From a virus: 51,013 nucleotides of DNA. Below are positions 39,975-48,651 of this stretch, in pieces. Position 1 is the first letter of the stretch. Each line of letters starts with the position of its first letter. The stretch lies in IMG/VR virus record IMGVR_UViG_3300042862_000502, positions 1 to 51,013 of that record, one strand, 5' to 3'. The translations under genes were made by a program, and so were the position numbers. The notes under the pieces were generated by a model. That model saw only the letters and a list, made by a program, of their open reading frames with translations. It was not told where the DNA came from and did not search any database.

Positions 39975-40062
39975 TTATATTTTGTACAATTAGATAATTT
40001 TTTTTTTATTTTTTTTTTGTTAAATTATATTATATACTAAATTAACAACTTTTTGTTTAATT

Positions 40063-40335
40063 CTAAATCTTTTCATTTTTTTTATAAATAAAAACTTCTT
40101 CAACAGGTCTGTTTAATGCTCTTGATATTTTAATAGCTATAGGCAATGATATGCATCTTCTTTGGCCATTTATTATTCTTGATAAATTAGAAGCATAACC
40201 ATCACAAGCAATGTCTGCTAATTCTTGTTGACTCATTCCAATTTCTTCCAAAATAATTCTAATTTTATTAGAATGTAATTTTTCTTTTTGCTTTTTTACA
40301 TTTTTATCTTTAGGTGTTATGTCTTTTTCTTCCAT
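40063..40335 (-). CDS. XRE-family regulator
   Basis: 90 residues. After a charged start, residues about 25-85 form an XRE helix-turn-helix: IRIILEEIGMSQQELADIAC, NLSRIINGQRR and IAIKISRALNRPVEEVF. It probably represses or activates promoters of the element; TGTACA palindromes near several promoters are candidate sites. It is the last gene before a promoter region and follows the DnaA-like gene by 2 nt. Confidence 0.82.
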   Translation of the reverse strand: MEEKDITPKDKNVKKQKEKLHSNKIRIILEEIGMSQQELADIACDGYASNLSRIINGQRRCISLPIAIKISRALNRPVEEVFIYKKNEKI

Positions 40336-40337
40336 GT

Positions 40338-40907
40338 TTAGTTAATTTGTTTTTTAGGTTCTAAAATAAATAAATTTGTATTTTTGTGCTCTCTAGTTTC
40401 TAATATTCCTATTACAGCTTTTTTTATACAATTTATTTCATTTTGTGTTAATCCAGTTGTTATTATTGCCGCATCTTCTCTTATTTTCATTGAAGTTATT
40501 GAATCTAAAGAAATATAATAATAATCTTTATCGTATTGGCATTCTTTGTTTTCTTTAATTTTAATCTCAACTAATTTTTGCAAATAATTAACTTCTGATT
40601 TTATTGATTTATCAATACTCATAAAATCTTTAATTTTATTAACAGCATTTAAAACAGTTGCATGATCTAAGCCTTCTTTTGTTTGTGAGGAAAAATAACT
40701 GCCTAATTTTGCTAATGTAATTTTATGGTTTTTCTTGATTAAGTACATGGTAACATGTTTAGCATGTATTAAATTTTTTTCTCTAGATATTATTTTGTAA
40801 AAATTTTCTTCAAAAGAAAAATGATTTGCTACTATTTTTATAATATCATTGATTATTTTTTGCTCTAAATTAAATTGTGATGTTTTTGTAACGATGTCTG
40901 TTTTCAT
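40338..40907 (-). CDS. DnaA domain IV-like DNA-binding protein (copy 2)
   Basis: 189 residues. NLIHAKHVTMYLIKKNHKIT, LAKLGSYF and LDHATVLNAVNKI (DH at 81-82) are the helices and the DHxTV signature of the DnaA C-terminal domain. No AAA+ domain is present. It is directly downstream of DnaB, so it likely serves in origin recognition or helicase recruitment. The protein at 19368-19793 is a more divergent relative. The C-terminal 80 residues are unassigned. Confidence 0.75.
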   Translation of the reverse strand: MKTDIVTKTSQFNLEQKIINDIIKIVANHFSFEENFYKIISREKNLIHAKHVTMYLIKKNHKITLAKLGSYFSSQTKEGLDHATVLNAVNKIKDFMSIDKSIKSEVNYLQKLVEIKIKENKECQYDKDYYYISLDSITSMKIREDAAIITTGLTQNEINCIKKAVIGILETREHKNTNLFILEPKKQIN

Positions 40908-40927
40908 ACTTATTTATGTTCTTAAAA

Positions 40928-42445
40928 TTAAAATGGATTAAAAAGTTCGTCATCATCCTCGTTATTGTTTGAGAATTGTTTATTAAACTCTTCTAATTCT
41001 TCTGAAGATTGATTTACAAAAGATTTTAATGCAATATCTTTTTGTTGTACAAATGTACTACTATTATCGGAAGAAAATACATTATCTTCGTTAAAATTAA
41101 CAAGTTTTGTTTGAGAGTGCAAAAATCTTAATGGTATTTCTCCTAATTCACCATTTCTATTCTTTGCTATTATTAATAAAAACAAACCTTTTGATTCAAA
41201 AATTATTCCATCAACTTCATATTGTTCAATTTGATAATATTCAGGTCTATAACAAAATGCTACCATATCAGCATCTTGTTCTATTTGTCCAGATTCTCTT
41301 AAATCTGAAAGCATAGGCTTTTTATCTCCACCTCTCATTTCAACACTTCTGCTTAATTGTGCTAATGCAATAACAGGTAAATTTAATTCTTTTGCTAAAA
41401 TTTTTAAGCCTCTAGATATTTCTGCAATTTCTTGCTCTCTACTTTGTGTTTTAAATCCGCTTTTCATTAATTGTAAATAGTCAATAATTATCAACTCTAC
41501 GCCTTTTTCTTTTACTAATTTTCTGCATTTTCCTTTCAATTCTAAAAGTGAAATATTTGGTGTATCATCTATATAAATAGGCGCGTCTTTTAAAGGTTTA
41601 GATGTAATGTCAATTCTTGTTATTTCATCGTGAGTTAATTGTTTTTTTACTATTTTACCTACGTTTATTTCACTAAATGATGATTGCATTCTTGAAACAA
41701 GCTGTTGACTACTCATTTCTAAAGAAAAAATAGCTATTGGTCTTTTTTCTATAACAGCAGGATAAATTGCCATAGAAATAGCGGCGGCTGTTTTTCCCAT
41801 TGAAGGTCTACCTGCTAGAATTATTAAATCTGTTTTTTGCCAACCGTTTGTTAATTTATCTATTAATTTTAAACCGCTAGGAACTCCTGATTTTTGACCA
41901 CTATCTTGTATTTTATAACTTTCTAAAATTATTTCATCGTGAATAGTTCCTACATCTTTTATTTCATAATTAATTACATTTTTTAAAGCATTGTCCATTT
42001 TAGACTGAGTTTCAGAAAAAACATCAAAAATATCTTCTGATAAATCAAAAGATTTTTTTATAGTTTGTTGACCTATTGTAATTAAACTTCTTCTCAAAGC
42101 CTCTTCTTGTAAAATCTTTATATGAAATTCTAAATTTGAAACTCCTAAAACATTAGAAGTAAGAGAGGAAATGTAACTTACACCTCCTGCTCTTTCTAAA
42201 TTTTCGTTTGTTTTAAGTTGACTTATTAGTGTTATCAAGTCAATAGGCTTGTTTGCTCTATATAAATCAATTATAGCGTCTGAAATGGTTTTATTTTGAT
42301 CAATAAAGAATAAATTAGAAGTAAATTCTTTGGCAACTTTATCCATTGCGTTTGAATCAATTAAAATTGTGCCTAATACAAAGTTTTCAACATCTGATGA
42401 CTGAGGCGGAACCTTTCCTAACTGATTTTCCGTATGTTTTGCCAT
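40928..42445 (-). CDS. dnaB: replicative DNA helicase DnaB
   Basis: 505 residues, the usual length. The N-terminal domain starts VPPQSSDVENFVLGTIL; the RecA-type domain has Walker A AGRPSMGKT (211-219), SLEMSSQQLVSRM, Walker B LIIIDYLQLM (318-327) and RGLKILAKELNLPVIALAQL. It unwinds DNA at the replication fork as a hexamer. Its neighbours are a DnaA-like protein and possible loader genes, so this is the replication module. The C-terminal 70 residues are acidic. Confidence 0.95.
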   Translation of the reverse strand: MAKHTENQLGKVPPQSSDVENFVLGTILIDSNAMDKVAKEFTSNLFFIDQNKTISDAIIDLYRANKPIDLITLISQLKTNENLERAGGVSYISSLTSNVLGVSNLEFHIKILQEEALRRSLITIGQQTIKKSFDLSEDIFDVFSETQSKMDNALKNVINYEIKDVGTIHDEIILESYKIQDSGQKSGVPSGLKLIDKLTNGWQKTDLIILAGRPSMGKTAAAISMAIYPAVIEKRPIAIFSLEMSSQQLVSRMQSSFSEINVGKIVKKQLTHDEITRIDITSKPLKDAPIYIDDTPNISLLELKGKCRKLVKEKGVELIIIDYLQLMKSGFKTQSREQEIAEISRGLKILAKELNLPVIALAQLSRSVEMRGGDKKPMLSDLRESGQIEQDADMVAFCYRPEYYQIEQYEVDGIIFESKGLFLLIIAKNRNGELGEIPLRFLHSQTKLVNFNEDNVFSSDNSSTFVQQKDIALKSFVNQSSEELEEFNKQFSNNNEDDDELFNPF

Positions 42446-42455
42446 TGTTTATTGT

Positions 42456-43031
42456 TTATTTTGTAGATCTTGATTTTTTCATTGCATATTTTAATCTCTT
42501 TCTTTGATTATCTGTTATTTTAGTATAAAAAGATCCAGAAGATAAACCAGCCTTTTTAATAGCATTAGTAATTGTATAGCCTTCTTCTAAAACTAAATTT
42601 ATTACTTTTCTAAATGCTTTATTAAATTCTTTAAGACTCAATCTTTGTTTTGTCATTTTTTGTTTTGATTCTACAAGTTTAAAAGCTTTTTGACGTTTTA
42701 ATGGCATTGGTTGTTCTACAATTGTAGTAACATCTGATGCTGTCAGATTTTTCCAATTTTCTAAATCTATTTTAGGGAAGTCTGTTATAACTTCTTCTAC
42801 TACAGATTCTACATTTATAGTTTTAAAACTTTGAGAATTTGATTTACGAATTAATTCGTTATACTCTAGTACCCAATCTAAAGGAATTGTTTCATTATGT
42901 TTAAAACGCTCATAAATAGCTTCTTTAACTAATGTTTTTCTGCTCTCGTTCACTTGTTTGTCAAAAATGGACTTTTCAACTAATTCATTTCTTTTTTTTA
43001 CAAAAAGATTTTTTAAACATTGTTTTTTCAT
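42456..43031 (-). CDS. protein with C-terminal helix-turn-helix
   Basis: 191 residues, basic. The C-terminal part EEGYTITNAIKKAGLSSGSF (about 153-172) reads as a helix-turn-helix of the transposase / small-terminase kind, preceded by a long charged helix region. Situated just upstream of dnaB (10 nt). It could be a helicase loader, an origin-binding protein or a packaging-signal reader. No stronger assignment is possible by eye. Confidence 0.55.
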   Translation of the reverse strand: MKKQCLKNLFVKKRNELVEKSIFDKQVNESRKTLVKEAIYERFKHNETIPLDWVLEYNELIRKSNSQSFKTINVESVVEEVITDFPKIDLENWKNLTASDVTTIVEQPMPLKRQKAFKLVESKQKMTKQRLSLKEFNKAFRKVINLVLEEGYTITNAIKKAGLSSGSFYTKITDNQRKRLKYAMKKSRSTK

Positions 43032-43054
43032 ACTGATTTGTTTTTATTTGGTTA

Positions 43055-43645
43055 TTAATCTAATCCTAAAATTTTTGATGATGATGAAACTAAATTTTGT
43101 GTAGGCGAATTTACGCCTTTTGCTATCCAATAATTAAAATGTTGGGATGCTTCACCAAAATCTTTGTATTTTTTGTTCGCCGCGTCTTGTTCTTTACAGA
43201 ATAATTCTATTTTCATAGAAACTTGAGACGATGTCATTTTATATTTCATTCCACATAAATCATATAAACTTTTGTTTTCTAAAATTTGTTCTTTTAAATC
43301 TGAAGCTAACTTAAACGTGCTCTCAACATTTATTGTTTTTGATAAATCTAATTTAGTTCTATCAATTAATTGTCCCCATAAATTTGTAAAAATAATGGAA
43401 TTTGCTACTGGGTAAATTTTGATAATTTTTGCTTCATGTAATTCAATAAAATATCTTTGCCAAATATTATAATTTTTTATTTTTATTATAAATAAAGTAA
43501 ACTCCATTGAGTTTTCTGTAGTTGCTTTTAAATCTTTAAAATGACCCATTAAACAATTTATATACAATATTTTAGCTTTTGAAGATACTTTTTTATGCTT
43601 AGCAAAAATATCTGATATAATTTTTAAATTAATCAATTCTAACAT
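43055..43645 (-). CDS. putative replication protein (DnaD / DUF7833-like end)
   Basis: 196 residues. The C-terminal segment YKMTSSQVSMKIELFCKEQD then ANKKYKDFGEASQHFNYWI resembles the tail of Bacteroidota replication proteins in which a Y..F.E...HF..W motif follows a helical domain. The N-terminal part is alpha/beta. It lies two genes upstream of dnaB and may load the helicase. The assignment is tentative. Confidence 0.5.
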   Translation of the reverse strand: MLELINLKIISDIFAKHKKVSSKAKILYINCLMGHFKDLKATTENSMEFTLFIIKIKNYNIWQRYFIELHEAKIIKIYPVANSIIFTNLWGQLIDRTKLDLSKTINVESTFKLASDLKEQILENKSLYDLCGMKYKMTSSQVSMKIELFCKEQDAANKKYKDFGEASQHFNYWIAKGVNSPTQNLVSSSSKILGLD

Positions 43646-43662
43646 AAAGGTTTAAATAAAAA

Positions 43663-43965
43663 TTAGACGTTTTTTACAAATGTACCGTTTTCCATTTTGC
43701 CTGTTCTTTTAGATATAACATCGTAAGCAGTATTTATGCAAAATTCTAATTTATAACCTTTTAAAGCAGCTAAGTTCACTAATACAACTACACAATCTCC
43801 TAAAGCATCTATTATTTCTGGTTCGTCATTTTTCAATAACGCTTTCGCTAATTCTCCTGCTTCTTCTTGTAATTTTAAATATTGAGTTTTAGCATCTCCT
43901 TTATCTAAAATTCCTTTTTCTTTAGCCCATTTTCTTATTGGCTCAAATTCATTACTTAGTTTCAT
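43663..43965 (-). CDS. MazG-like nucleotide pyrophosphohydrolase
   Basis: 100 residues. LKLQEEAGELAKALLKND (E34, E35, E38) and EIIDALGDCVVVLVNLA (E50, D53, D57) are the EExxE...ExxD metal-binding helices of all-alpha NTP pyrophosphohydrolases. It would hydrolyse a dNTP or modified nucleotide to its monophosphate. Its stop overlaps the ThyA-like start by 4 nt, so it may supply or clean nucleotide pools for a modified-base pathway. Confidence 0.85.
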   Translation of the reverse strand: MKLSNEFEPIRKWAKEKGILDKGDAKTQYLKLQEEAGELAKALLKNDEPEIIDALGDCVVVLVNLAALKGYKLEFCINTAYDVISKRTGKMENGTFVKNV

Positions 43966-44606
43966 ATTTGTTTATTTAAAAAAATATTATATAAATGCAT
44001 GTTAGAACTGAAATGGTAATACCATCCAACTTTTTTGTTTATTTTATTTGAAATTAACTCTTGTAATTTTGAAAAGCAATATTGGTCATTGCAAAAACCA
44101 TACCATAAATCGTTACTTCTCATATTAACAGTCATGCATAGTTTGTCTTCTATTATTTGAAAATGAATACTTAAAGTACATGGAGTGTCTTTTTTATAAT
44201 AACTTATCTCTTTTCCATCATAAATACTTATTACTGCTTGTCTAGTAGCTGGATCCTTTTTAAGCTTATTTATGATCTCTTCTAGTTGATTGTTTCTTTG
44301 CCATTGAAATCCATAATTTGATACTACGTTTCCATGTTCGTCCATGTGGTTTTTCCAAATAGGAGCTCTTTCTGAAATTTCTCGTGCATTAGGATTTCCT
44401 ATTAAATACCAATTCCATTCATATTCAGCATATTTAAGGTTCCATTTTCTAGCTTCACTAGTGATAATATTATCAAGCGGGTTTTCTATATAAAAGCCTA
44501 TATTAAACAACGCTGTAGTATCTTCTCTAGTAATTCCAGATGAATTAATTTCTTTATACAAAGTATAGAATGCTTCTGAAGCATTTTTAAATGATAAGTT
44601 TAACAT
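43962..44606 (-). CDS. thymidylate synthase homologue, possibly dCMP hydroxymethylase
   Basis: 214 residues. DPATRQAVISI (phosphate site), KDTPCTLSIHF (nucleophile Cys 143), NMRSNDLWYGFCNDQY and SNMHLYN are the conserved ThyA elements. In true thymidylate synthases the residue aligned with D174 is Asn (E. coli N177), which reads the base; Asp there is the mark of dCMP hydroxymethylases such as T4 gp42. His usually follows the catalytic Cys, here Thr. This points to a modified-pyrimidine enzyme rather than dTMP supply. The protein is somewhat short. Substrate is inferred from one aligned residue. Confidence 0.75.
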   Translation of the reverse strand: MLNLSFKNASEAFYTLYKEINSSGITREDTTALFNIGFYIENPLDNIITSEARKWNLKYAEYEWNWYLIGNPNAREISERAPIWKNHMDEHGNVVSNYGFQWQRNNQLEEIINKLKKDPATRQAVISIYDGKEISYYKKDTPCTLSIHFQIIEDKLCMTVNMRSNDLWYGFCNDQYCFSKLQELISNKINKKVGWYYHFSSNMHLYNIFLNKQI

Positions 44607-44617
44607 AATAATTTAAT

Positions 44618-45505
44618 TTATTTATTTTTATTCCATTCTTTCCAAGAATTAATCTTGCTTTTATCAAAATTTTCTGGTAAACTTAATTCTCCTGCAACAT
44701 TCCAAAACCATATATTTTTACCAGTATTTTTAGGGACATATTTCCATACTTTTCCATCATAAAAAGAAACTGTATTAAAATCAGGTAAATTATCTTTAGA
44801 TTCTTTTTTCAGAAAAGGTAGAGGTTCTGAAATTATTTCAGTTCTGCCTAATTCTCCAGCTTTCATATTTCTTGCTACACATACGCCTTTCATTTCAGTG
44901 TTTTCAAAACCTATTTGTAATCCTCTAGTTAAAACTCCTGTTGAAACTGCAGACCATAATTCTTGAGGTTCTTCATGGTTTTTTAGTAAGTTATCGCAAG
45001 TTCTAACAAAACCTGCAATTGTATTAGGATGATTTAATCCAAATGGAAGGAATTGAAATCCATTTTTTTCCGCATATTTTTTTGCTAATAAATTCAAATT
45101 AGGCATTGCGGCTATTCTTTCAAAAATAACTTCATTAGGTCCCATATCTATAATACTTGCTTGATTATCAGATATTTCTTTACTTGCTGGCATAAAGAAA
45201 ACTACTTTTTTATTATACAACTTTGCTAATTCCATTATAGCTACTCCAGCATGACCTGCTCTAGGCACAACGTAGACTAAAGTATCATTTTTAACTTCAG
45301 AAACTAGAAATTCTCCAGCTCTTGTTTTAGTTCCTCCTTTTAATACTAAATCTTCCCTTACTACTTTAACACCTTCGTGTTCTATTATAATAGGATCTGG
45401 TAATAATGATTTAAAATCTTTAGTCAAGTTTAAATAATATTCTCTATTTTTAAAAGCATCAAGATCTTTATTTACTCGGTCTATTATGTGTTTATTATGT
45501 GCCAT
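44618..45505 (-). CDS. PLP-dependent enzyme, fold type II (ACC deaminase / D-cysteine desulfhydrase-like)
   Basis: 295 residues. LVLKGGTKTRAGEFLVSE (Lys 60 as the likely Schiff-base residue, compare GGNKxRK of ACC deaminases), VVPRAGHAGVAIMELAK and SAVSTGVLTRGLQIG (phosphate-binding loop) define the fold. It would act on an amino acid through pyridoxal phosphate. It follows the ThyA-like gene in the cassette, and in hypermodified-base phages PLP enzymes process an amino-acid group attached to the pyrimidine. A role in ordinary amino-acid metabolism is the alternative. Confidence 0.78.
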   Translation of the reverse strand: MAHNKHIIDRVNKDLDAFKNREYYLNLTKDFKSLLPDPIIIEHEGVKVVREDLVLKGGTKTRAGEFLVSEVKNDTLVYVVPRAGHAGVAIMELAKLYNKKVVFFMPASKEISDNQASIIDMGPNEVIFERIAAMPNLNLLAKKYAEKNGFQFLPFGLNHPNTIAGFVRTCDNLLKNHEEPQELWSAVSTGVLTRGLQIGFENTEMKGVCVARNMKAGELGRTEIISEPLPFLKKESKDNLPDFNTVSFYDGKVWKYVPKNTGKNIWFWNVAGELSLPENFDKSKINSWKEWNKNK

Positions 45506-45513
45506 TTTTTAAA

Positions 45514-46554
45514 TTATTTTAAATTGTTTGAAAATTCATAATATTGTTTTTCTCCAATAAGCTGTTTTAAAATAGAGTTGTTTTTCATAAAAACACCGTT
45601 ATTTTTTTCTATATGATGTTTAGATTGATATTCTTGAAAATATCTAACAGGATCACAATTTCTACTATCTTCACAATCTATTGGGTTTAAATCATACCTT
45701 TCTGATTGCCATTGCAAAACATCATTTATATAATCAAATTCACTTGCTTTTTTGGTTTTTGGAAAAATTGCTTTAATACATTTTGTAGCATTTGTTCCTG
45801 CATAAACTCTGCTTTTTGGATCTACATATTTTGGAAAATATTCTGATAAATCTGCTGCAAATGCTGTTAATACGAAATTTTGCTTTTTAAATCCTTTTTC
45901 ATTAAGCCATTTGTTTCCTTCGTCAGTTATTTCAAAAATTTCTCTTTTGTTGATTAAACAAAAATTATATAAATGATTAATTAAATCTAAGGAATAATCT
46001 AATATGAATTTTTTTAAATGATTTGATTTTTGATTTTCAAATGAGAATTGAGGTAATAAATAACCTTTATTATCAGTAAATGGTTTATCTATGTTTTTTA
46101 AATCGTCTAACCAATCTAAATGATTATATTTTTGATTTAAAATTGAATTTACTATCCAAAAATTACCAAATCCATGTGTTCCTATGAACGACATAAATAA
46201 GTTGTTTGTTTTAGGTTTATAGTTAATTCCTGAGCCACACAGTCTGAATAAGTAAAATAACACAAACCAATCATAATCTTCTTTTATATCATGCTCTGTA
46301 AAATGATGACCATTTCCTTTAATATCATTTTCTTTATTCCAAACAGCTTCTGTGAAAGAACAGAAAGCAGCATATTTTCTTTTTCCCATATCATAAATAG
46401 GAACATTGAAAATTAAATCATCATTTATAAACTGTTCTAAGTTACCGTTAAAAGGCTTTTTTTCTATTATGTGTTTTTCCATTAAAATACTTTTTTGATG
46501 ATACTCATCTAAAGCTTGTAATAGATCGTCTTTTATTTCAAAACTGTACGACAT
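45514..46554 (-). CDS. aGPT-Pplase-like DNA base-modification protein
   Basis: 346 residues. The middle YDWFVLFYLFRLCGSGINY (helical, with an R-x-x-x-S/N pattern) and the C-terminal DLNPIDCEDSRNCDPVRYFQ with EYQ recall the alpha-glutamyl/putrescinyl thymine pyrophosphorylase-like family, whose members end D..D.E..LC.FDKYER and are related to helix-hairpin-helix DNA glycosylases. Those proteins attach amino groups to modified pyrimidines in phage DNA. The match is by pattern, not by search. It sits between the PLP gene and the SGNH gene with gaps of 8 and 1 nt. Confidence 0.5.
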   Translation of the reverse strand: MSYSFEIKDDLLQALDEYHQKSILMEKHIIEKKPFNGNLEQFINDDLIFNVPIYDMGKRKYAAFCSFTEAVWNKENDIKGNGHHFTEHDIKEDYDWFVLFYLFRLCGSGINYKPKTNNLFMSFIGTHGFGNFWIVNSILNQKYNHLDWLDDLKNIDKPFTDNKGYLLPQFSFENQKSNHLKKFILDYSLDLINHLYNFCLINKREIFEITDEGNKWLNEKGFKKQNFVLTAFAADLSEYFPKYVDPKSRVYAGTNATKCIKAIFPKTKKASEFDYINDVLQWQSERYDLNPIDCEDSRNCDPVRYFQEYQSKHHIEKNNGVFMKNNSILKQLIGEKQYYEFSNNLK

Positions 46555-46555
46555 G

Positions 46556-47449
46556 TTAAAATAATTTTAATTGTTCTGGTAAATTATTGAAATAATACAA
46601 AGGTCTAATGTGTACAGATTGTCTTGGCTCCATAATATCAAATCTTAAGTTGCCTATTTCATTGACAAAAAAAGAAGGCCACTCTATTGTTTTTAAACCT
46701 GATTCTAACATTATTTTATTCGCAACATTTCTTAATTCTTTTCTTAATTCTATGCCTCCATAAAAGTTTTTGCCTTTATATTGTCCTGATTTAGGTATTT
46801 TTCTTGATTCATCTTCAATAGGCAATAAATGAACTATTGTAGCATTAAATCTTTTAGCATAATTACAATAATCAGTAAACAACTTTTTCGTGGCTTCTAA
46901 AGGGTTTTCTTGTCTACATAAATGAAATCTTAAATCAATATTGCCAAAATATAGAATTACATTATCATAATTAGATAAATCTAAATCCTGTTTTAAAAAA
47001 CCAAATAATGTTTTACCATCGTTTCTTGAAATTTGATATTCTTCATTTGGCCAAACTGAAATAGAGTGAGAATCTCCAATAACTATATTTTTTCTACTAG
47101 GCATTTCAATTTCATCATAGTAAACAGATGAATCATATAGATTTAGTTTTCTTTTAATTGAAAAATCTTTTAATTGAAAACCATCTAAAGAATAAACTTT
47201 GCCTTTAAATTCATTTAACAATTTTGCTCTTTTCATTACTTCTTCAGAAATACCTCCAATTACATTAAAAGAACCTTTTTTAAAGTTAGTGCCATGATAA
47301 ATAATTAATTCATCATAATTATTCCAATCATCTTTTTCATTTAATATTTTAGCATTAAATGTTTTTGCTACTATGTTGCACATTCCTGAAGAATGAGAAT
47401 TTAAAGAAGTAGCAGGATTGTTTAAAATTCCAACTATACCTTTTTTCAT
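46556..47449 (-). CDS. SGNH-type hydrolase
   Basis: 297 residues. NIVIGDSHSISVWP (GDSH, Ser 127) is block I; VILYFGNIDLRFH (Asn 170) is the third block; SVHIRPLYY near the C-terminus holds the catalytic His 280, with D271 before it. SGNH enzymes remove or transfer acyl groups. The N-terminal 110 residues are an extra domain with no hit by eye. In this cassette it could transfer or remove an acyl group on a modified base or sugar, or act on a host glycan. Confidence 0.72.
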   Translation of the reverse strand: MKKGIVGILNNPATSLNSHSSGMCNIVAKTFNAKILNEKDDWNNYDELIIYHGTNFKKGSFNVIGGISEEVMKRAKLLNEFKGKVYSLDGFQLKDFSIKRKLNLYDSSVYYDEIEMPSRKNIVIGDSHSISVWPNEEYQISRNDGKTLFGFLKQDLDLSNYDNVILYFGNIDLRFHLCRQENPLEATKKLFTDYCNYAKRFNATIVHLLPIEDESRKIPKSGQYKGKNFYGGIELRKELRNVANKIMLESGLKTIEWPSFFVNEIGNLRFDIMEPRQSVHIRPLYYFNNLPEQLKLF

Positions 47450-47727
47450 GGCTTAGAATTTTCATATTCATTTAACGCAGCTATATAAGCTACAGCATCT
47501 AATAAATTATCTTCTTTATGAGAATAAGCTTCTCTAGATAATTTTAAAGCTATTAATGCTTTATACATAAAATCTCCTGAAATCTCTTGATTTACCATTC
47601 CTGAAAGAATCTTTGCAGCATTTTCCATTCCTTCTTTAAATGGTCCATACATTCTTTCTTTTTCTTCAGAACGTTTATAAACAATATTGTTTGCTTGTTC
47701 TAAAATGTTTAAACTGCCATCGGTCAT
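47446..47727 (-). CDS. DUF6378-like phage protein
   Basis: 93 residues, all helical: KERMYGPFKEGMENAAKIL and ALKLSREAYSHKEDNLLDAV (with AYIAALNEY after it) follow the MazG-like helical pattern of DUF6378, common in phages. It may bind nucleotides. It is the first gene after the best promoter of the window (47751-47781) and overlaps the SGNH gene by 4 nt, so it leads the base-modification cassette. Confidence 0.65.
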   Translation of the reverse strand: MTDGSLNILEQANNIVYKRSEEKERMYGPFKEGMENAAKILSGMVNQEISGDFMYKALIALKLSREAYSHKEDNLLDAVAYIAALNEYENSKP

Positions 47728-47740
47728 ACTTATTTATTTT

Positions 47741-47781
47741 AAATGTTGTACAAATATACAATTAATATTATATAAAACAAA
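47741..47781 (-). promoter_or_regulatory. repeated promoter block, copy 2 (complete Bacteroidota promoter)
   Basis: Read leftward: TTTG at 47781-47778, 19 nt, TATATTTG at 47758-47751, then the ATG at 47727. This is the consensus TTTG-N19-TAnnTTTG. The DNA 47741-47778 is identical to 48652-48689, and the first 23 bp also to 20569-20591. Confidence 0.82.
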
Positions 47782-47790
47782 TTAATTTAA

Positions 47791-48024
47791 TTATTTTTTA
47801 TGATAATTAACTAAATTACCATCAACTAATATCTTTAGAATTTCATTTTTTGGGCTTCTAGTTAAAGATTTAATATAAGATTGTGGATTCTTAATATTAT
47901 TATAAGACACAATTTTGTTGTCATAATGAACTTCTACCGTAAATCCTCCAGGAATTAAAGATAATTCATTTGTTCTAAAAGAATTTGATACTTCATAAAC
48001 TCTTTTTTTCTGTTCTTTTTCCAT
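47791..48024 (-). CDS. small beta-prone protein
   Basis: 77 residues. After a charged start comes a strand pattern (LIPGGFTVEVHYDNKIVSYN), then a helix and KILVDGNLVNYHKK. No motif. It lies before the promoter of the modification cassette, so it ends a separate short operon. Unknown. Confidence 0.5.
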   Translation of the reverse strand: MEKEQKKRVYEVSNSFRTNELSLIPGGFTVEVHYDNKIVSYNNIKNPQSYIKSLTRSPKNEILKILVDGNLVNYHKK

Positions 48025-48048
48025 TTTTGGTTGTTTTTAGTTAAATTA

Positions 48049-48369
48049 TTAATTAAATATAAGATTGCTGAATTTTTCAATTTTATTTATTACTTCTATT
48101 TTTAATTCATCAGCTAGTAATAACTCTAGCCTAGCTCCTTTACTAAATTTCCAATTGTCTAGCAAAAAAATGTAATCACAATCTAAAAGTTCTTTTAAAT
48201 CTTGTTTCATAAAGTTTTCCCAAGACTGATCATGATTATGTTCTAATTTCATCGGGTTTATTACTTCACAATTTAATTTTGATTTTAAATTGTTTTCTGC
48301 ATCTTCAAATATCTTATATGCAACTTGATATTCTAAACCGGTTATTTTACCACTAATATAAATTTTCAT
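48049..48369 (-). CDS. DUF4406-like protein (nucleoside 2-deoxyribosyltransferase-like fold)
   Basis: 106 residues. MKIYISGKITG, CEVINPMKLEHNHDQSWENF, MKQDLKELLDCDYIFLLDNW and FSKGARLELLLADEL are the conserved strands and helices of DUF4406, a Rossmann-like family related to nucleoside deoxyribosyltransferases. It may act on nucleosides or nucleotide derivatives, consistent with the nucleotide genes nearby. Substrate unknown. Confidence 0.78.
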   Translation of the reverse strand: MKIYISGKITGLEYQVAYKIFEDAENNLKSKLNCEVINPMKLEHNHDQSWENFMKQDLKELLDCDYIFLLDNWKFSKGARLELLLADELKIEVINKIEKFSNLIFN

Positions 48370-48387
48370 GCTTATTAATTTTAAGTG

Positions 48388-48633
48388 TTATTTATAAAAC
48401 AAATTTCCAACGCTTTTTTTACCTAAATCTTTAATCACTTCTATATTTTCAATGTTTAAATCTTCTGATAAATTAAATTTTCTAATGATTCTCCTATCTT
48501 CAATATTATTATACTTTAATATTTGCCTATCCGAATCATACGGTATAGAAAAAATAACATCTGATAAAAAATATTTTTTGTTTCTTGAGTTAGTTACTGT
48601 TAAATTAACTATTGCAATATCTCCTCTTTTCAT
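48388..48633 (-). CDS. small beta-rich protein under the repeated promoter
   Basis: 81 residues from the ATG at 48633. The open frame extends to 48672, but those 13 codons run through the -7 box at 48662-48669 and would be part of the promoter. The product (MKRGDIAIVNLTVTNSRNKK...) is beta-prone with a charged C-terminus. No family recognised. It leads a short operon with DUF4406 and the 77-residue protein. Confidence 0.55.
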   Translation of the reverse strand: MKRGDIAIVNLTVTNSRNKKYFLSDVIFSIPYDSDRQILKYNNIEDRRIIRKFNLSEDLNIENIEVIKDLGKKSVGNLFYK

Positions 48634-48651
48634 TATTAGTATTTTGTTTTT

